DNA from: Treponema sp.
GTDB lineage: Bacteria; Spirochaetota; Spirochaetia; Treponematales; Treponemataceae
Assembly (NCBI GenBank): GCA_017551705.1
Contig: JAFZLA010000032.1
Location: 1-50,749 of the forward strand
Direction of reading: 5' to 3'
Length of the DNA stretch: 50,749 nt
Positions 39,887-48,008 of the stretch are shown here, piece after piece. Every line of letters starts with the position of its first letter. Within the stretch, counting starts at the first letter, position 1. The translations under genes were made by a program, and so were the position numbers. The notes under the pieces were generated by a model, which saw only the letters and a program-made list of their open reading frames with translations, was not told where the DNA came from and made no database searches.

Positions 39887-41497
39887 TCACATAATTTTAA
39901 GTTCGCCGTGGTCGCCGTCGCGGATTGCAACTAGGCTTGCGTTGGCCACCTTTTGCAAAAAGGCCTTGTCGTGGCTTACGATAAGCATCGCGCAATCAAG
40001 CGCGGCCAGTGCGTTTTCCAAGGCCATAACGCTTGTTATGTCCATGTGGTTTGTCGGCTCGTCCAAAATCAAAAGCGACAGCGGCCTTTGAACGGCAAGC
40101 GCTATCATAAGCTTGCGAAGCTCGCCGGGACTTAAATTGTTGCCGTCACCGCCCGCCGCGTCGTTTGTACCAGAAGCGTTTGCAAGACCAGAATCGGGGC
40201 CGCCGCTCCGCAATTGCGCCAAACGCTCCGGCTCGCTTCCCAGCCTGTAAAGCGTAGAAAAAACCTCTCCCCGCTCGCTTTCTTCCAAGCCGTAAAGGTC
40301 GCGCAAAATCGCCTCTCTTTGTTCGTCGGGAATTTCCTGCGGCAAATAAAGCGCTTCGCCGGAGCGGCCCGCCTTTTGCAGCGCTTCAATCACATGGTGA
40401 ACAAAGAGAGTTTTTCCGGCGCCGTTTTGGCCTGTGAGCGCGACCTTGGTTCCCCGCTTAAATTCGACATGCGGAATTTTAAGGCTGTAGCCGCCGACAT
40501 CCAAAACGCATTCTTGAACCACAAGGGGCTTTGAAAAATCAGTGGCGCAAAGAGCAAAGCCTTCTTTTCTTTGCAGCACCTTTTTTACGCTGTCGCGCTC
40601 GCTCTCGGTTTGGCGGATTTGCGTTTCAAGCCGCGCCTTTGCGTCGCCTGTGGAACGGTCTTTTCCGCTGATGCGGGCAACGTCGATTTTTGCTTGCGCG
40701 TCGTGGTCGCGAAAGTCAACCGATTTTTTTGAAAGGCGGGCCTTGGCCTTTTGGTTTTGCTCTTGCAGCGCGGAGCTCCTTGACCGCTCGGCCGCTGCCT
40801 TTGCGTTAAGCCGCTCCCATTCTCCGCGAGAGCGCTGGCCCGCCGCCTGCCTAAGCTCCAAGGCTTTTGTAAGGCCGCAAGAGTAAGAGTCAAAGGCAAC
40901 GCAGTCACGGCCACCGGCAAAAGCGGCGGCTTCGTTGTACAAAAAAATCGTTCGGCCGCAAAGAGAGTCGGCAAAGGCACGGTCATGGCTTACCATGATT
41001 CCCGTTCCCGTAAATTCTTTTAGCGCGTCCGCAATCATCGCGCAAGTGTTTGCGTCAAGGTGGTTGGTCGGCTCGTCCAGCAAGAGAACGGCGGGACATT
41101 CGGCAAGCGCGCAGGCGATTTGAATGCGTTTTTTTTCGCCGCCCGACAGCGTTTCGTAACGCTCAAGCATTTCTTCGGTCACGCAAAGGCGGGAAAAAAA
41201 TTTTCGGACCTCGTTGTCGTCCGACCAAAAGGCCGTGTAAAGATTTTCGGGCGGCTCGGAAGTTTCCTGCGCGCAGTAAACCGCGCCATTTTCCGCGCTT
41301 GCGTTCCCGCCGCAAGAAATTTTTCCGCCGTCAGGAGCAAGAATCCCGGCAATAAGTTTTAGCAGCGTGCTTTTTCCGCAGCCGTTGCTTCCCGCAACGC
41401 AAGTCCAGCCGTCCGCAATTTGCAGCGAAAATTCCTCAAACAAATTTGAATTGGAACTGGGATAAGAAAAATTTAATTTTGTAATTTGAATTGACAT
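39887..41497 (-). CDS. ABC-F family ATPase
   Basis: 536 residues from ATG 41497 behind GGAGG. Two nucleotide-binding domains: Walker A GSNGCGKST (36-44), LSGGEKKRIQIA (118), Walker B VLLLDEPTNHLD (137); linker about 200-290; second Walker A GQNGAGKT (356), LSPGELRKLMIAL (455), LLILDEPTNHMD (475). The first signature is canonical and the second is LSPGE. With no membrane part, it fits ribosome-acting ABC-F proteins, some of which protect against antibiotics. An in-frame insert at 431-454 (GPDSGLANASGTNDAAGG) lies just before the second signature. A long structured leader and a divergent MFS exporter support a resistance role, inferred only. Confidence 0.9.
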   Translation of the reverse strand: MSIQITKLNFSYPSSNSNLFEEFSLQIADGWTCVAGSNGCGKSTLLKLIAGILAPDGGKISCGGNASAENGAVYCAQETSEPPENLYTAFWSDDNEVRKFFSRLCVTEEMLERYETLSGGEKKRIQIACALAECPAVLLLDEPTNHLDANTCAMIADALKEFTGTGIMVSHDRAFADSLCGRTIFLYNEAAAFAGGRDCVAFDSYSCGLTKALELRQAAGQRSRGEWERLNAKAAAERSRSSALQEQNQKAKARLSKKSVDFRDHDAQAKIDVARISGKDRSTGDAKARLETQIRQTESERDSVKKVLQRKEGFALCATDFSKPLVVQECVLDVGGYSLKIPHVEFKRGTKVALTGQNGAGKTLFVHHVIEALQKAGRSGEALYLPQEIPDEQREAILRDLYGLEESERGEVFSTLYRLGSEPERLAQLRSGGPDSGLANASGTNDAAGGDGNNLSPGELRKLMIALAVQRPLSLLILDEPTNHMDITSVMALENALAALDCAMLIVSHDKAFLQKVANASLVAIRDGDHGELKIM

Positions 41498-41512
41498 TTT
41501 GCCTCCAAAACA

Positions 41513-41575
41513 GAAGGCAGTTGCAAACGCAAGGCGACCGCGCGCCGACAAAAAGACAAAACTGCAACTGACTTC
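41513..41575 (-). promoter_or_regulatory. Leader stem-loop in front of the ABC-F gene
   Basis: GAAG-G-CAGTTGCA (41513-41525) pairs with TGCAACTG-A-CTTC (41563-41575), 12 of 13 bp, loop of 37 nt. The stem ends about 6 nt from the GGAGG (41502-41506) of the ABC-F gene. The whole 41498-41675 leader (about 170 nt) also contains an AGGAG with ATG-ATA-CTG-TAA (41630-41641), a possible three-residue leader peptide. Confidence 0.6.
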
Positions 41576-41675
41576 CAAAATATCGCCCGCGCTTTTTGCA
41601 CCAAGCTTTCGACTTTGCGGAAATCAGAATTACAGTATCATCGGTATAGCGTCTCCTAAAAATGAATTGAGTTAT

Positions 41676-41703
41676 TTTATAAAAAACGCGCTGTCTTTGT
41701 CAA
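41676..41703 (-). promoter_or_regulatory. ABC-F promoter
   Basis: Minus strand: TTGACA, 16-bp spacer, TATAAA. Back-to-back with the MFS promoter; the two -35 boxes form TTGTCAA-N5-TTGACAA. Confidence 0.85.
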
Positions 41704-41708
41704 CCGTA

Positions 41709-41738
41709 TTGACAAAATGCCAGCGTTCCTCCTATAAT
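41709..41738 (+). promoter_or_regulatory. MFS gene promoter
   Basis: TTGACA, 18-bp spacer, TATAAT. Transcription should start near 41745, giving a leader of about 185 nt. Confidence 0.88.
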
Positions 41739-41747
41739 AGTTTCATT

Positions 41748-41804
41748 ATGTGGAAAACATCAGTCTTGTTTTTGGCAAAAGGATCCTTCTCTATCGCGCG
41801 ATAG
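41748..41804 (+). CDS. putative 18-residue leader peptide of the MFS gene
   Basis: ATG lies 9 nt after the -10 box, so translation would be near-leaderless. The peptide is MWKTSVLFLAKGSFSIAR, stop TAG at 41802. The stop falls inside the CTATCGC-GCGATAG palindrome. This resembles regulatory leader peptides of drug-inducible resistance genes, where a stalled ribosome changes folding of the leader. It is inferred from layout and is not a known peptide. Confidence 0.5.
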   Translation: MWKTSVLFLAKGSFSIAR

Positions 41805-41822
41805 GGGTAGTGGGCCTTTTTT
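41777..41822 (+). terminator. Possible attenuator in the MFS leader
   Basis: AAAAGG (41777-41782) can pair with CCTTTT (41815-41820) around CTATCGCGCGATAG, followed by a run of T to 41822. It would act as a terminator when not opened by a ribosome on the leader peptide. The pairing is moderate. Confidence 0.45.
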
Positions 41823-41834
41823 AAAAAGACTGAC

Positions 41835-41864
41835 AAAGATTGCCCGATCAAGTCGGGCAATGAC
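41835..41864 (-). repeat. TGTCAT-hairpin repeat, copy e
   Basis: Minus strand: GTCAT, TGCCCGA, CTTGA, TCGGGCA, ATCTTT. It lies inside the MFS leader; another base-paired variant of the family. Confidence 0.65.
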
Positions 41865-41871
41865 GCTCTTA

Positions 41872-41920
41872 CCCCTTAAAAAATCCATACAACTAAATCA
41901 CAATTTTAGCCGTTAAGGGG
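41872..41920 (+). promoter_or_regulatory. Stem that can hide the MFS ribosome-binding site
   Basis: CCCCTTAA (41872-41879) is fully complementary to TTAAGGGG (41913-41920); the latter contains the AAGGGG upstream of the ATG at 41930. A small CTAAA/TTTAG stem fits in the loop. It could control translation of the MFS gene. Confidence 0.6.
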
Positions 41921-41929
41921 CGGCATATT

Positions 41930-43018
41930 ATGTTGAACATAAAAAAACAAATAAATAGATTGTACTCGTCGTCAGTGTTCGGGCAGATTTCGCTTTCGGG
42001 AGCCTGGGTCGCGATTTTGGCGGCGCGCGGTTTCTCTTTGGCGCAAATCGGTTTTGCCGAAACTGTCTTTCACATCGTGAGCATTTTGTTCGAAATACCG
42101 TCTGGCGTTTTGGCGGACGTTTTTGGCCGCAAAAAAACGCTTGTCATTTCTTGCTTGATGCGAATGATTGGCAACATCGTGATGATTCTTTCAAACAACT
42201 TCGCCATGGTGTGTTTGTCAATTGCTTTCCACGCGCTCAACTACAACTTCGCGTCAGGCTCGGGCGACGCGCTGGCGTTTGACTCGCTAAAGTCGGTGGG
42301 GCAGCAAGACCGCTTTGACCGCTACGCTTCCAACCAGCTTGTCATCTATCGCGCCTGCGAAGGCCTGTCAACTTTGACCGCCGGTTTTGCGCTTGTAATT
42401 GGCTACAAGTTGGCCTACGCAACAGGCGTCGCGGCGGGCTTGGTTCAATTTTTCTTGCTGGCGGGTTTGGTGGAAGTTAGGCTGGAACCGCTGGCGGAGG
42501 AATTCAATGTCTGGAAAGAAATCGCGCGCTGCTTTAAGGAAAGCTTTTTGTTCCTGAAACAAGCGCGCAAGGCGATGCTCTTGATGTTCACAAATTCTTT
42601 TGTGGGCGCCTTGGACATTTTGCTTTTGTTCTTTTTGCAGGCAAAACTTCCGATGGCGGGAATTCCAAACTGGGCTTTGGGAATCGCCTTGCTTGCCACT
42701 CAAGCGGGCGGCGTAATCGGAGCGCGCCTTATTCTTTGCGCCAAAAAATTCAGCTACCGCGCGATATTCACGATTGCGACGGCGGTGATTTTGTCTGCCA
42801 TCGCGCTTGAACATTCGGGCTTGTATGTCCTGATGGCCCTAGGCGGCTTTATGTCGTCCATGGCCGACGACGCGCTGCAAGTGCGCACAAACACGCGCTT
42901 GCAGAACATGTTCCCGTCCGAGCAGCGGGCCACGCTCATAAGCATTGAGTCGTTCACCTTCTCTGTGATTATGATTGTGTTGTCGCCGCTGGCAGGCTTG
43001 TTCTTCACAGTTTGGTAA
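41930..43018 (+). CDS. MFS transporter
   Basis: 362 residues, about 11-12 hydrophobic helices. The TM2-TM3 loop has the MFS motif A form GVLADVFGRKKTLVIS, and TM1 begins FGQISLSGAWVAILAARGFS. Short for an MFS (usually 390-420) but continuous. Export of a drug-like compound is plausible because of the ABC-F and acetyltransferase genes on the other side of its promoter; no family-level substrate is evident. Ends at a strong bidirectional terminator. Confidence 0.88.
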   Translation: MLNIKKQINRLYSSSVFGQISLSGAWVAILAARGFSLAQIGFAETVFHIVSILFEIPSGVLADVFGRKKTLVISCLMRMIGNIVMILSNNFAMVCLSIAFHALNYNFASGSGDALAFDSLKSVGQQDRFDRYASNQLVIYRACEGLSTLTAGFALVIGYKLAYATGVAAGLVQFFLLAGLVEVRLEPLAEEFNVWKEIARCFKESFLFLKQARKAMLLMFTNSFVGALDILLLFFLQAKLPMAGIPNWALGIALLATQAGGVIGARLILCAKKFSYRAIFTIATAVILSAIALEHSGLYVLMALGGFMSSMADDALQVRTNTRLQNMFPSEQRATLISIESFTFSVIMIVLSPLAGLFFTVW

Positions 43019-43036
43019 ACGCATCCTCTGGAAGCT

Positions 43037-43070
43037 AAAAAAGCGGTCGCAATACGCGGCCGCTTTTTTT
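43037..43070. terminator. Bidirectional terminator
   Basis: AAGCGGTCGC and GCGGCCGCTT, loop AATAC, with A and T runs on both sides. It separates convergent MFS and DUF368 genes. Confidence 0.9.
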
Positions 43071-43072
43071 GT

Positions 43073-43975
43073 TTACTTGCTAAAGCGCGAAGTAAAGTAC
43101 GAAAGCGCGGCTCCTGCCACAAGGCAAACAAAACTTGCGGCGACCATAAGAGGCCCTGTAAAAGAATTTACGCCAGGGAAAATCGCAAAGAAGGAGCCGC
43201 AGATAAGGCCAAAAATTACAGCGTAAGTGTGATTGGGAAATTTCTTTAAAAGCCATGCGATGAGTTTCGCTCCGCTTATAAGACCTATCAGAACTCCAAT
43301 TCCGTTCGGCAAAAGAAGGAAAAACGCGTGAATCGTTGTCTCTGGATTCAACAGCGCAGGAATGCTTGTAATGACAATCGGATAGACTCCCATAATAAGC
43401 ATCAAAAGCGAGCCGGAAATTCCAGGAACGACCATCGCAACCGCTCCAACAACTCCCGCGATAAAAATTCTTGCGGCAAGAGGAAGGCTCAAAGGAGGAA
43501 GGTTTCCAAGCTTTTCTCTGGGACCAGAAAATTTTTCTTCCAAATAATTGAACAAAAGAATCAGCGCAAAGCCCGCGATGGCGCAAATAACGATTCCAAG
43601 AATTTTGGCGGCGCCAAGTTTTTTTGTTTGTGCCTCGTCAGCGTTGTGTTGGCTTGTGCCCTTGACCATATAAACAAAAAGCATTGGAATGCTTCCAAGA
43701 ATCAAGCCTGTAAAAAAATAGTCAGTTTGAATCGGGAAGCGTCCATAAAGCGCGGTAATCATTTTGCTGAACAAAAGAACGCCAAAAAGCATGCCCAAAA
43801 AAATCGGAATGACAAACCGTCTGTTGGCCCAAAGTTTTTTTACATTGTATGTAATGGCGCCAATGAACTTGTCATAAATGCCAAAGACAACCGCCAACGT
43901 TCCGCCAGAAACTCCAGGAATGACATTTGCCATTCCAATTGCGATTCCAATCAAAGCTGTTTTTACGATATCCAT
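43073..43975 (-). CDS. DUF368 (PopT-type) membrane protein
   Basis: 300 residues, about 8-9 transmembrane helices. DUF368 marks: IGIAIGMANVIPGVSGGTLA near the start and the repeat-like VVGAVAMVVPGISGSLLMLIM in the middle. Members of this family translocate undecaprenyl phosphate in the inner membrane, recycling the cell-envelope lipid carrier. It is the last gene of the housekeeping run, 3 nt after coaE, and ends at the bidirectional terminator. Confidence 0.9.
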   Translation of the reverse strand: MDIVKTALIGIAIGMANVIPGVSGGTLAVVFGIYDKFIGAITYNVKKLWANRRFVIPIFLGMLFGVLLFSKMITALYGRFPIQTDYFFTGLILGSIPMLFVYMVKGTSQHNADEAQTKKLGAAKILGIVICAIAGFALILLFNYLEEKFSGPREKLGNLPPLSLPLAARIFIAGVVGAVAMVVPGISGSLLMLIMGVYPIVITSIPALLNPETTIHAFFLLLPNGIGVLIGLISGAKLIAWLLKKFPNHTYAVIFGLICGSFFAIFPGVNSFTGPLMVAASFVCLVAGAALSYFTSRFSK

Positions 43976-43978
43976 ATT

Positions 43979-44641
43979 TCACTCCACAGGGGCAATAAAA
44001 TTTTTCACCCTAACTATTTCGATGCCGTTCTCGTCGGCAAATTTTTTATATTGTTCGTAAAGGCCGCGCTGGCTTTTTATGCGGCGCGCTATTTGCAAAA
44101 ACGAAAGCTTGTCGCGGCGGCGGATGCGAATGGCGCGTACCAAAAGCGGCGCGTCGATGTAAATTATTTTTTGGCACTGCCGTAAAATTTTTGGCGTTTT
44201 GTAAAGCAACGCCGCGTTTATGACAAGGCCGCCTTTTTGGGCGTGCGAGCCATTGCCGCTGGCAAGACCAAGACTACCGCCGCCACCGTTTTGGTCAGCC
44301 ACAGCCTTTTGGTTTTTTCGCGCGTTTTCCGTATCAATCAATTTTTGGACGCGCGCCTCAAACTCCGGATAGACAATTCGCTCTTGTCGCTCCAAAAGTT
44401 CTGGCCGCCTAAAAAGCAAGCGGCCAAGCGCGCGGCGGTCAAGGCTTCCGTCGGCGGCGCGCAAGCTTACGCCAGCGCTCGCGGCGGCTTGTTCAAACTG
44501 CGAAAGAATTTCGTTTTGTTTTTCTTGGATTATTTTGTGAATCTCTGCGTCAGCGTCAAGGCAAAAAAATCCTTGTTCCTGCAACTTGGAGCAATAATAA
44601 TTTTTGCCCGCCGCAATCGGGCCCGCGACGCAAACGACCAT
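43979..44641 (-). CDS. coaE: dephospho-CoA kinase
   Basis: 220 residues. The last step of CoA synthesis. The P-loop reads AGPIAAGKNYY, with Asn where Ser or Thr usually follows GK; a CLDADAEIHK motif follows, and LVRAIRIRRRDKLSFLQIAR is the lid region. An Asn/Gly/Ser-rich insert (about 106-138, DQNGGGGSLGLASGNGSHAQ) interrupts the fold between helices and is not typical. Starts 3 nt after proC and no ribosome site is seen, so it may depend on coupling. Confident by layout and motifs, though the P-loop is divergent. Confidence 0.85.
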   Translation of the reverse strand: MVVCVAGPIAAGKNYYCSKLQEQGFFCLDADAEIHKIIQEKQNEILSQFEQAAASAGVSLRAADGSLDRRALGRLLFRRPELLERQERIVYPEFEARVQKLIDTENARKNQKAVADQNGGGGSLGLASGNGSHAQKGGLVINAALLYKTPKILRQCQKIIYIDAPLLVRAIRIRRRDKLSFLQIARRIKSQRGLYEQYKKFADENGIEIVRVKNFIAPVE

Positions 44642-44644
44642 CAG

Positions 44645-45442
44645 TTACTTTTTGGAATTCTTAAATTCCATTATTGTGTCGATGCTCTGGATGCAAGCCG
44701 TTCTAAGGCCCGCTTTTTCCAAAGCCGCCACGCCGCGAATCGTAGTTCCGCCCGGCGAGCAGACGGCGTCTTTTAGCGCTCCAGGATGCTCGCCAGTGGC
44801 AAGCTGCAAGGCGGCGCTTCCCAACATCATCTGGCTTGCCAAGCGGTAGGCTTGCGCGCGGCCCATTCCGTACTTAACGGCCGCGTCGGCATAGGCTTCG
44901 ATAATCATGTCCATAAAGGCCGGACCGCAGCCGCTAAGGGCGCCGCCGATTCCCATCAAGCTCGCCGGAATTGTTTCCAACAAGCCAAGAGAGCCCAACA
45001 AGTCTTTTATTTGCTTGGCTTCGCCGTCATTGAGGGAATTTTTTTCTTCAAGCAATATAACGCCTTGACCAATACGGGCGGGCGTGTTGGGCATCACGCA
45101 CAAGACGCGGGTTTTGTTTGTGTCCAAAAATTTTGCGTAGCTGTCAAAAGTCCAGCCGGCGGCGACTGACACAAGCGCCTTTCCGTCAAGCGCGGCGCCG
45201 ACTTCGGCCAACACGCCTTCTATTTGATAAGGCTTGCAGCAAACAAAAACCGCGTCGGATTTTTGGGTCACCTCTTTGTTTGAGGCCAGCGGAACAAAGC
45301 CAATTTTTTGCGCGTTGGCCTTGAGCTTTTCTTGGTTTGGCGCGTAGGCGAACAAATCGCTCGCGGCAATTTTTTTTGAGTTTACAAATCCGGCCGCAAT
45401 CGCTTGCGCCATGTTCCCCATTCCGATAAAACCAATTTTCAT
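44645..45442 (-). CDS. proC: pyrroline-5-carboxylate reductase
   Basis: 265 residues. Last step of proline synthesis, reducing P5C with NAD(P)H. N-terminal Rossmann motif MKIGFIGMGNMAQAIAAGF, then CVMPNTPARIGQG, and the C-terminal signature ALSGCGPAFMDMIIEAYAD, followed by HPGALKDAVCSPGGTTIRG. Starts with GGAG nearby and overlaps the purB stop by 4 bp, so coupled translation. Confidence 0.95.
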   Translation of the reverse strand: MKIGFIGMGNMAQAIAAGFVNSKKIAASDLFAYAPNQEKLKANAQKIGFVPLASNKEVTQKSDAVFVCCKPYQIEGVLAEVGAALDGKALVSVAAGWTFDSYAKFLDTNKTRVLCVMPNTPARIGQGVILLEEKNSLNDGEAKQIKDLLGSLGLLETIPASLMGIGGALSGCGPAFMDMIIEAYADAAVKYGMGRAQAYRLASQMMLGSAALQLATGEHPGALKDAVCSPGGTTIRGVAALEKAGLRTACIQSIDTIMEFKNSKK

Positions 45443-46860
45443 TTCATCAACTCCGCGTATTTTTGAGCCAAGCGCTTTGACTTTTTGGCGGCCAAGCCAT
45501 GATAGCGCTCAGGGTTGGCAAAGAAGTTTTGCGGGTCCTCAACGCCAAGCTTTTCCAGCTGGGCGGTGATTTTTGCGTAAGCGTCTGTGTGAGTCTTGAG
45601 GACTTCAAAGAAGGTCTTTCCGCTCTGCTCGCATTCCAATGTAATTTTGCGAATCACTTCGTGGCCGTCGTTGACTCCCGCTTCGCCAAGCAAAATGTAG
45701 GCCGGCTCGGCAAGAACGCCGCCCTTGACTTTTCCGCCGGCGTTGTCCAAGTTGCGCTTCATGCTTTCGCGGTCAGCCTGCAAGCCCGCCACGACAGAAT
45801 TCATTCTGGCCACGGCCATTGTAAAACCAGCAACATAGTCGGCGATAAAGCGCTGGCTGGCGCTGTTTGTAAGGTCGCGCTGGTGCTCACTGATTTGGTC
45901 CATGTAGAACGTCATGACGCGCGGCGCCATCGCTTTCCACAAAGACTTGACGTGCTCGCTGTTCCACGGATTGCGCTTTTGCGGCATTGTCGAAGAGCCT
46001 ACTTGCGTTGAAGCGAAGTATTCAAACACCTCTCCAATTTCGGAACGCTGCAAGTTGCGCAAGTCGTCGGCAAGATTTGCGATGATTCCAAACGCCACGT
46101 TCATCTCAAGCAAAAGGCGCAAAAGATATTCGGGCTCAACAAGCTGGTTTGAATATTCGCTGGGCTCCAAGCCCAAAAAATCCAAGTAAATTTTTTCCAA
46201 TTCCTCGGGATCTTTTACAATCATGCTGGGTCCGTTGTAAGAGCCTACCGGGCCTGCAAGCTTTCCCTTAAGCTGCTTGCTCAATTCCTCGATGCGCAAA
46301 ATCGACTTTCCCAAGCGGGAGACAAATTCGGCAATGCTCCAACCAAATGTAATAGGAACGGCGTGCTGGCCATGAGTGCGGCCGACCTGCGGAGTCTCAG
46401 CCTCGCGCTCGGCGATGGCGCAAAGATTTTTTTCAAGTTCCTTGAGCTCAGGAAGAACAACGTTCTGAGTCACATCGCGCATTCTGCAAGAAAGCGCCGT
46501 GTCCAAAATGTCGACGCTGGTCGCTCCAAGGTGAATCAAAGGTCCCAAGTCGGCGGGAACTTTTTTCTTGAGAACATTTACAAGCGCGCGAATGTTGTGC
46601 TTTGTCTTTTCTTCTTCTTCGTAAACTTCCTGCGGGTCGATGTTGGCTGCGGCCTGGTCAAGAACGGCGGCCTTTTTGTCGTCCAGCGTTCCGCGAACTT
46701 TAAGGTGCGCCTTTACCAACGCGGCCTCGCATTTGGCAAAGCTCTGGACGCTGGCCTCTTCCGAAATGTATTTTGACAAGCCTTCAAAAGCCTTGGCCTC
46801 CGAAAGCGAATACCTGTGGTCGATGCAAGAAATGTTTTCAAAAATGTTTCTGCTTTCCAT
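45439..46860 (-). CDS. purB: adenylosuccinate lyase
   Basis: 473 residues. Fumarase/aspartase-superfamily enzyme that splits SAICAR and adenylosuccinate, in purine synthesis. Signature SSTMPQKRNPWNSEHVKSLW near residue 292, LIHLGATSVDILDTALSCRM near 107, and VGRTHGQHAVPITFGWSIAE near 157. Preceded by TAGGAGA. It lies 50 nt after the S1-domain gene, in the same direction, and overlaps proC by 4 bp. Confidence 0.95.
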   Translation of the reverse strand: MESRNIFENISCIDHRYSLSEAKAFEGLSKYISEEASVQSFAKCEAALVKAHLKVRGTLDDKKAAVLDQAAANIDPQEVYEEEEKTKHNIRALVNVLKKKVPADLGPLIHLGATSVDILDTALSCRMRDVTQNVVLPELKELEKNLCAIAEREAETPQVGRTHGQHAVPITFGWSIAEFVSRLGKSILRIEELSKQLKGKLAGPVGSYNGPSMIVKDPEELEKIYLDFLGLEPSEYSNQLVEPEYLLRLLLEMNVAFGIIANLADDLRNLQRSEIGEVFEYFASTQVGSSTMPQKRNPWNSEHVKSLWKAMAPRVMTFYMDQISEHQRDLTNSASQRFIADYVAGFTMAVARMNSVVAGLQADRESMKRNLDNAGGKVKGGVLAEPAYILLGEAGVNDGHEVIRKITLECEQSGKTFFEVLKTHTDAYAKITAQLEKLGVEDPQNFFANPERYHGLAAKKSKRLAQKYAELMK

Positions 46861-46910
46861 AAAAATCTCCTACTAAAAATTCTCGCAAGCCCAAAAGCCC
46901 GCGCCAAAAA

Positions 46911-48002
46911 TTACTTCTTCAACAAAGCGGCAAACGGATTGTATGTCTCGCCGTCGCTGTCGTTTGCGTTGGACAAATACTGCCGCGTGTCCGCGTCCTG
47001 CTGCGCCGAAGAGCTGGTCGTTAGCGAAATGCGCTTGTTCTTTGCGTCAACGCCCTGAACAACGACGCTCATTTTGTCGCCCTTCTTGAAAACTTTTTGC
47101 AAGTTGGTTCCTTTCTTTACGTCAAGTTCCGAAACGTGAACAAGGCCGTCGATGCCTTCCGCCAAATTGACGAACACGCCAAAGTCGGCCACGCGGGCAA
47201 TCGTTCCGTCAATCTTGTCGCCTTCGCTAAACTTTTGCTCGACGCTGTCCCAGGGATCGGCCTCGAGCGCCTTAAGGCTTACGCTGACCTTTTCGTTTTT
47301 CCAGTCGGCTTTGATTACCTTTGCGGTTATCTCTTGTCCAACCGACAAAACTTTTTCGATGTTCTCAACGCGGGCGCGAGAAATTTCCGAAATCGGAAGC
47401 AGCGCCTGAAATCCTCCAAGGTCGACAAAAGCGCCGTAGTTGTGGAGCGCCGTGATGCGGCCTGTGACCATCGTTCCAACCGCGATTTGGCTTTCCAGGT
47501 TTGAAAGGTTCTTTGCGCGCTGCTCTTCCAAAATCGCGCGGTTAGAGACCACGATGTTCTTTCCTTCGTTTTTGTATTCTTGAATTTTGAAGACAAGGTG
47601 GCGGCCGACAAAATTAGTATCGTCGTCCTTTTTTCTTCCGCCCATTTGCGAATAGGGGCAAAAAGCGCGCGCGCCGCCAAATTTGATTTCGTATCCGCCC
47701 TTGATTTCTTTTTCAACGACGCCCTCAACAGGAATGCCGCTGTTCCACGCGTTTTCTATCATCGACTTGTCGGCGTTTTGTCCGCTGATTTTTGTGGTGA
47801 ACCGCGCCTCGCCGTTCTTTTCGCCAAGGTAAAAAACCTTTATTTTGTCGCCCTCTTTGACGCTTACGTTTCCGTCCTCGTCCGCAAGTTCCGCCCTCGA
47901 AAGCACGCCCTCGCTCTTAGAGCTCAAATCCAAAAAAATCGTGTCGCCGCTAATCGCCACAATTTCCGTTTCAATCTGCTGTCCAATTTCCAATTTTTCC
48001 AT
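46911..48002 (-). CDS. S1-domain RNA-binding protein (short ribosomal protein S1-like)
   Basis: 363 residues from the ATG at 48002. Four S1 repeats can be seen: about 5-72, 87-150, 175-243 (GRITALHNYGAFVDLGGFQA) and 260-333 (GTIARVADFGVFVNLAEGID). Classical S1 has six repeats. It binds mRNA, possibly at the ribosome. The start lies 6 nt after a TATCAT -10 box (TTGAAT 17 bp further up), with no Shine-Dalgarno, so leaderless translation is predicted. An upstream ATG at 48020 would overlap the promoter. Confidence 0.9.
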   Translation of the reverse strand: MEKLEIGQQIETEIVAISGDTIFLDLSSKSEGVLSRAELADEDGNVSVKEGDKIKVFYLGEKNGEARFTTKISGQNADKSMIENAWNSGIPVEGVVEKEIKGGYEIKFGGARAFCPYSQMGGRKKDDDTNFVGRHLVFKIQEYKNEGKNIVVSNRAILEEQRAKNLSNLESQIAVGTMVTGRITALHNYGAFVDLGGFQALLPISEISRARVENIEKVLSVGQEITAKVIKADWKNEKVSVSLKALEADPWDSVEQKFSEGDKIDGTIARVADFGVFVNLAEGIDGLVHVSELDVKKGTNLQKVFKKGDKMSVVVQGVDAKNKRISLTTSSSAQQDADTRQYLSNANDSDGETYNPFAALLKK

Positions 48003-48008
48003 ATCGCA

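Noticed and set aside
41930-43018. Naming the MFS gene as a macrolide exporter (mef)
   Set aside because: Motif A and length fit the superfamily only; substrate cannot be read from sequence.
43328-44185. Plus-strand open frame of 285 codons over DUF368 and coaE
   Set aside because: The product is an Asn/Lys-rich string typical of antisense reading; two convincing genes occupy the other strand.
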